From Thermomicrobiaceae bacterium (lineage in GTDB: Bacteria > Chloroflexota > Chloroflexia > Thermomicrobiales > Thermomicrobiaceae), in the NCBI GenBank assembly GCA_007122555.1, contig SKTL01000328.1, forward strand, positions 1 through 18,256: DNA of 18,256 nt, written 5' to 3'. How positions within the stretch are numbered: position 1 is the stretch's first letter; each line of letters starts with the position of its first letter. The notes below the pieces were generated by a model, which made no database searches, was not told the origin of the DNA, and saw only the letters and a list, made by a program, of their open reading frames with translations. Shown here piece after piece: positions 15,024 to 18,256 of the stretch. The position numbers and the translations under genes were made by a program.

Positions 15024-16763
15024 TTACTCCTCGAACCAAGCATTCCAGAAGAACCAGTCGGCCGGTTCCTGGTATCCAGCCAGCCGATTACGATACGCCC
15101 GGAATTCCGCGTACTCACAGGTCATCATGAACGACGCGTCGTCGTAAATGAGTTGCTGCAGTTCTTCGATGTACTCCATCTGAACATCGGGATCCGGTTC
15201 TCCCATGATCCCACTGATGAGCTCATCCTTCTGCTCGCTATCCCACCAACCGGGCCAGGTTTCATCGAGGAAAACTTGCAGGACAGGGTGATTGAATGTG
15301 GGATGCCCTGTCACGAAGATGTCCCAGGCATCACGCTGACTTCGTGTCGCGACGAGTGTTGCCCAGTCCATTACTTGCAGATCGACCTCGACACCGACTG
15401 CTTCAAGTTGCTCGGAGTAAACGAGCGCTGTGTTGTACATATACCCGTACTCTTGGGTAGTGATCCACCGGATCGGGGTACCGTCATAGCCGGCTTCTTC
15501 AAGCAGTTCGCGAGCGCGATCTGGGTCGTTGATGCTATAGTTCTCTTCCCCCGCTGTGGTATGCCATGCTGTCTCAGGGGCATTGATTGCCGGTGAGAGA
15601 CGGAAGAATTGCTCGTCACCAAAGGCTGCGCGCGCCGCAGGCTCCGCGTTCATTGCGGTGAGGAATGCCATGCGCAAGTCATGGCTGCTCATAATGCTTT
15701 CTTCGGACTTGTTGAAGTGAGCGCACGTGAAGTAGTAGGGGAGTGTAATCTGGATGTTGACGTCCGGCTCAGCTTCGAGACTTGCAAACTGATCGGTGCT
15801 GATTTGCTCGGAATAGTCGAACTCATCGGTGATTAGACCATCAGCCCGAACCGAGATCTCAGGTACAGGGATGAACCGGATCTCGTCGAAATAAGCGACT
15901 TTTCGTCCGCCGTATCCGTCTGGACTGCCTTCAAGCGCAGCATAGTCGTCAAACCGAACAAGGCTGGTGTATCGGTCGGCAAGCCGTTCGCCAAGCATGT
16001 AGGGTCCGGTGCCGATGGTGTCTGCGAGTTCGTCATCCGGGCTACCTTCAGCCGCCTCTGCCGGGATTACCATTGCATCGGTCATTGAGAGATAGACAGG
16101 CATAATTCCGGTCGGCTCGCTGCAGGTGAGTGAAACAGTCAGATCGTCGATCTTCTCAACGTTGTCTACACGTTCCCACAACGTTCGTCCTCGACCAGAA
16201 AGGGTTGCGTATCGTTCCAACGATGCGATTACATCATCGGCATCCATGATGTCACCGTTATGGAATGCCACATCCTCTCGCAAGTAGAAGGTGAACTCAA
16301 CACCCTCGTCGTCAACGTCGAAGCTTGACAGGAGCATTGGTTGAGGAGCGAACTCCTCGTCACGATAGAAAAGTGACTCGAAAACATGCCATGTTGTGTT
16401 TGAGGTCACTGTTGCGGTTGTGAAAGTAGGGTCAAATGCGGGCGGCTCGCCGATGATTGCGACCCTCAGGGTTCCACCGAAGCGATCCGCTTCGTCGGCT
16501 TCGTCGACCGGCTCTTCGTCTGTGTCGTCGTCAGGTTCGTCGACTTCCTCGTCGGTATCGTCGTCGACGTCAGGTTCGTCATCATCGTCATCGTCCGGCT
16601 CGTCAACTGGGGCTTCTGGTTCGTCATCATCCTCACCACACGCAGCGAGTAACGAACCGAAGAGCGGCGCTGAAACCCCAATCAATGCCGCACGCTTCAG
16701 CAGATGTCGTCGATTCAGCGTCGTCGCCTGTAGCAATTGGTCCAGACCTTTGCCCTCTTTCAT
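15024..16763 (-). CDS. ABC importer substrate-binding lipoprotein, family 5 (SBP_bac_5, DppA/OppA-like), operon 2
   Basis: This is a 579-residue lipoprotein. Residues 16-42 hold the Tat-like signal NRRHLLKRAALIGVSAP ending in the lipobox LLAAC (C42). A 51-residue acidic linker (43-93, DDD, DEP and DTDEE units) precedes the mature domain, which starts at DRFGGTLR. The family 5 signature FTFYLREDVAFHNGDIMDAD is at about 157-176. The ligand is unknown but probably peptide- or amide-like, given the amidase in the same operon. The ATG at 16763 has AGGAGG five bases upstream and places the lipid Cys at residue 42, exactly as in the first binding protein; the longer frame from 16835 would add 24 unrelated residues. 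First gene of operon 2. Confidence 0.93.
   Translation of the reverse strand: MKEGKGLDQLLQATTLNRRHLLKRAALIGVSAPLFGSLLAACGEDDDEPEAPVDEPDDDDDDEPDVDDDTDEEVDEPDDDTDEEPVDEADEADRFGGTLRVAIIGEPPAFDPTFTTATVTSNTTWHVFESLFYRDEEFAPQPMLLSSFDVDDEGVEFTFYLREDVAFHNGDIMDADDVIASLERYATLSGRGRTLWERVDNVEKIDDLTVSLTCSEPTGIMPVYLSMTDAMVIPAEAAEGSPDDELADTIGTGPYMLGERLADRYTSLVRFDDYAALEGSPDGYGGRKVAYFDEIRFIPVPEISVRADGLITDEFDYSEQISTDQFASLEAEPDVNIQITLPYYFTCAHFNKSEESIMSSHDLRMAFLTAMNAEPAARAAFGDEQFFRLSPAINAPETAWHTTAGEENYSINDPDRARELLEEAGYDGTPIRWITTQEYGYMYNTALVYSEQLEAVGVEVDLQVMDWATLVATRSQRDAWDIFVTGHPTFNHPVLQVFLDETWPGWWDSEQKDELISGIMGEPDPDVQMEYIEELQQLIYDDASFMMTCEYAEFRAYRNRLAGYQEPADWFFWNAWFEE
16485..16637 (-). repeat. Low-complexity tract encoding the acidic linker of the second binding protein
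   Basis: About 150 bp of GAC/GAA/GAT-rich codons encode residues 43-93, with DEPDDD, DTDEE and VDE units in imperfect repetition. On the plus strand this reads as a Ser-rich frame, which is an artefact of the codon use. Confidence 0.7.
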
Positions 16764-16919
16764 TCCATCCTCCTCAATGAAGTGCGATCCGAGCGCACTC
16801 ATGCGAACTCCGCAGACCGAAAACTGGCCGCTCATATCTCGAGACTTGCTAGCACGGAAAACTTTGCCAGCTTGCCTTTGGATATTGGGGATTTCGCCCT
16901 AATTGTAGCGACCCGGCGT

Positions 16920-16949
16920 AGTCTAGCACTGCCAGGACTTGAACGTCAA
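16920..16949 (-). promoter_or_regulatory. Sigma70-type extended -10 promoter of operon 2
   Basis: On the minus strand TTGACG (complement of 16944-16949) is followed after 18 nt by TAGACT (complement of 16920-16925) with TGC immediately before it. The core GTGCTAGACTACGC (complement of 16916-16929) is identical over 14 nt to the operon 1 promoter. Transcription would start near 16913, with a leader of about 150 nt before the ATG at 16763. Confidence 0.7.
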
Positions 16950-16983
16950 CAGATTTGTAAATATTGTCGATAGATAGTGACCG

Positions 16984-17011
16984 AGTGTCCGCCCACTACA
17001 TCCGTGACACT
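16984..17011. repeat. Possible insertion-sequence end (short inverted repeat at the transposase stop)
   Basis: AGTGTC (16984-16989) and GACACT (17006-17011) are inverted repeats flanking the stop codon of the transposase remnant. TGTCACGGATGTAGTGGGC on the minus strand looks like an element terminus, but no matching left end is found, so this is tentative. Confidence 0.3.
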
Positions 17012-17265
17012 TCTCCTTTCGCAATGCCATGCGTGGTATTCCAGTGCGCGAGCGAGGCTGCCGGCGCCTGGTAGCCGAGCTCCTGATGTGGGTGGATAGT
17101 GTTGTAGAAGTCGAGCCAGTCGGCCGGGGCCGGTCGATAGCCCGTGACGGTCGGCTCAGCCCAGCAGCATTCGTAGAACCCTTCGCGATGGGCCGATGGG
17201 CTGATGGGCGCGCTCAACCCCGCCATTGAGTTTCGGACTCCGGGTCCAGCTTGCACTCCGAATTA
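16996..17265 (-). pseudogene. Remnant of an rve-type (IS3/IS481-like) transposase, 5'-truncated and frameshifted
   Basis: Only the end of the DDE integrase core survives. One minus-strand frame (about 17204-17260) reads WTRSPKLNGGVERAH, the region of the third catalytic residue; its Glu codon is at 17213-17215. The sequence then continues in another frame as HREGFYECC (17164-17190) and WLDFYNTIHPHQELGYQAP, the usual C-terminal block, ending at the stop at 16996. The intact relative would read NGxVERAxRTHxEEFY without a break, so a frameshift lies at about 17190-17203. All of the N-terminal helix-turn-helix and the first two catalytic Asp residues are missing. It is a dead insertion-sequence relic between the second capA and operon 2. 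Confidence 0.8.
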
Positions 17266-17289
17266 ATTGGAATAATCAAAACACAGCCG

Positions 17290-17323
17290 AACGCCGGGTA
17301 GCGCTGTTGAGCTACCCGGCGTT
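17290..17323 (-). terminator. Strong hairpin after the second capA gene, probable terminator
   Basis: AACGCCGGGTAGC (17290-17302) and GCTACCCGGCGTT (17311-17323) form a perfect 13-bp stem with an 8-nt loop, 19 nt beyond the capA stop at 17343. On the minus strand the stem is followed by CGGCTGTGTTTT, so the T tract is a few bases late. It is the most terminator-like structure in the window and separates capA from the transposase relic and operon 2. Confidence 0.65.
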
Positions 17324-17342
17324 TCGGACATGGACATGTCAA

Positions 17343-18256
17343 TTAGCCGACGCTGATGTGGCTGTGGCCGTTCTGGATGTCGATCCTGGAGCCGAACCGT
17401 TCGGAGATGCTGGAGAGACGCTCGAGAATCTCGGTCGCTTCCTGCCCGGTCGCCAGTCTGGGGCGTCCCCGGCGGTGGCTGGCGTCCCCGAGGGAAAGCG
17501 TCACCGGGAAGAGATCGATGCCGGTGAGCTCAAAGTCGCTGTTGTAGGCAAGCCGGGGCATGACTGATTGCCAGTAGCGGATGTCCGCCGGAAATCCGCG
17601 GCTGTCGTCCTGACTGCGGATCCGGAACATCTCCCCGGGGGTCACGTCTGGATCGATCTTGAATTTCTGGTAGCAGTCCGCCGGGAGTTTGTAGAGTAGT
17701 TCGTTCTGCCCGACGAAGTTCCCGAGCGAGTAGAAGATCGGTTTCCCGTTGTAGATCTCGATCGGCCGCAAGAGATGCGGCCCATGACCGGCCAGCATGT
17801 CGGCTCCTTCGTCGATCACCGCGTGGGCGAACGCCTGGATGAAATCCGCCGGGTCATCGCGATCCGATCCCTGCTCGTGGGCGTGCAGGCTGACGATGAC
17901 GATATCGGCCCGCCGGCGGGCTTCGCGGACCCACTTCAGGATCGCGTTGAGGTCGTCAGGATCCGGCGCGCGATGAACGCCGGGGGTGTCTGATATACGG
18001 TAGTTGTGCCCGAGATACGGAAAGATGTCGGGATCAGCCGGTTCGTGGCCGAATCCGCGGCGAACCCGTTCCTGTCGCTCGGCTTCAACTCCGAGCCGGT
18101 CCGCCATGTCCCGAATGGCGGCCATATGTTCGGCGGTGACGTGATACTCGGTGCTGAAGCGCAACGGATTTAATCCCGGTCGTCCATGGAAATCCGGTCG
18201 CTGTTCCCCGGCTTCCTGTCCGGTCGCGAAGGTGGACGCGCAGGAGATCATCGCCA
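17343..18256 (-). CDS. CapA family protein (PGA_cap), C-terminal part; N-terminus lies beyond the window
   Basis: About 304 codons are present and the open frame continues past base 18256. The Met at 18251 is not the start, because GMISCASTF aligns with the internal VGLMGCASTF of the first CapA (about residue 134). Shared blocks are EQRPD..GRPGxNP, SLHAHEQ (metal-binding His pair), GADMLAGHGPHLLRPIEIYN and KPIFYSLGNFVGQ. It belongs to the same subfamily as the protein at 4292-5599 but is clearly diverged, with a shorter insert after the GFGHEPADP region. From what is visible the metallophosphoesterase-fold active site is intact on the C-terminal side. It is transcribed toward operon 2 but separated from it by a strong hairpin and a transposase relic. 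Confidence 0.87.
   Translation of the reverse strand, partial: AMISCASTFATGQEAGEQRPDFHGRPGLNPLRFSTEYHVTAEHMAAIRDMADRLGVEAERQERVRRGFGHEPADPDIFPYLGHNYRISDTPGVHRAPDPDDLNAILKWVREARRRADIVIVSLHAHEQGSDRDDPADFIQAFAHAVIDEGADMLAGHGPHLLRPIEIYNGKPIFYSLGNFVGQNELLYKLPADCYQKFKIDPDVTPGEMFRIRSQDDSRGFPADIRYWQSVMPRLAYNSDFELTGIDLFPVTLSLGDASHRRGRPRLATGQEATEILERLSSISERFGSRIDIQNGHSHISVG

Noticed and set aside
16396..16902. Ser-rich plus-strand frame (SSSGSSTSSS type)
   Set aside because: It is the antisense reading of the acidic linker of the second binding protein, with no ribosome site or known family.

Overview
The window holds 18 kb of moderately GC-rich bacterial DNA, with every gene after about 4.26 kb on the minus strand. 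The style points to Chloroflexota, perhaps Thermomicrobia-like. The reasons are the Tat-type lipoprotein signals (NRRxLLKRAA...LLAAC) followed by long Asp/Glu linkers on the solute-binding proteins, the mixture of oligopeptide-type ABC importers with M81 and amidase genes, and a mosaic intergenic repeat seen upstream of the first capA. This placement is inference; no rRNA or marker gene is present.

Layout. Positions 1-137 carry the first 45 codons of an alpha/beta hydrolase (minus) with a good promoter. Positions 298-1488 encode a HemW-type radical SAM protein (minus). Divergent from it are two tandem, closely related MFS transporters (plus, 1637-2869 and 2992-4263). They end at a strong hairpin where they converge on the minus-strand block.

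The minus-strand block contains two parallel operons. Operon 1 (promoter near 11.4 kb) reads: lipoprotein substrate-binding protein (9483-11231), a 34-bp perfect palindrome, DppB-like permease, DppC-like permease, two hairpins, M81/MlrC-like metallopeptidase, a mosaic repeat, and a CapA-like metallophosphoesterase-fold protein (4292-5599). Operon 2 (promoter near 16.9 kb) reads: lipoprotein substrate-binding protein (15024-16763), DppB-like permease, DppC-like permease, amidase-signature hydrolase (11692-13104). The two promoters share a 14-nt core, a TGC-extended TAGACT -10 box with a TTGAAA or TTGACG -35 box 18 nt upstream. Neither operon has an ATPase gene in the window, so both importers probably borrow a DppD/DppF-type ATPase encoded elsewhere.

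Upstream of operon 2 lie a frameshifted remnant of an rve-type transposase (16996-17265) and a terminator-like hairpin. Beyond these is the 3' part of a second CapA-like gene (17343-18256), which runs off the window.

Functional reading (inference): two peptide/amide importers feed two different amide-bond hydrolases, with CapA-like proteins alongside. This suggests a scavenging locus for unusual peptides or amides. The M81 protein keeps the D-x-H...H metal-ligand spacing I recall for MlrC, and the amidase keeps the full Ser-cisSer-Lys triad, so both hydrolases look functional.
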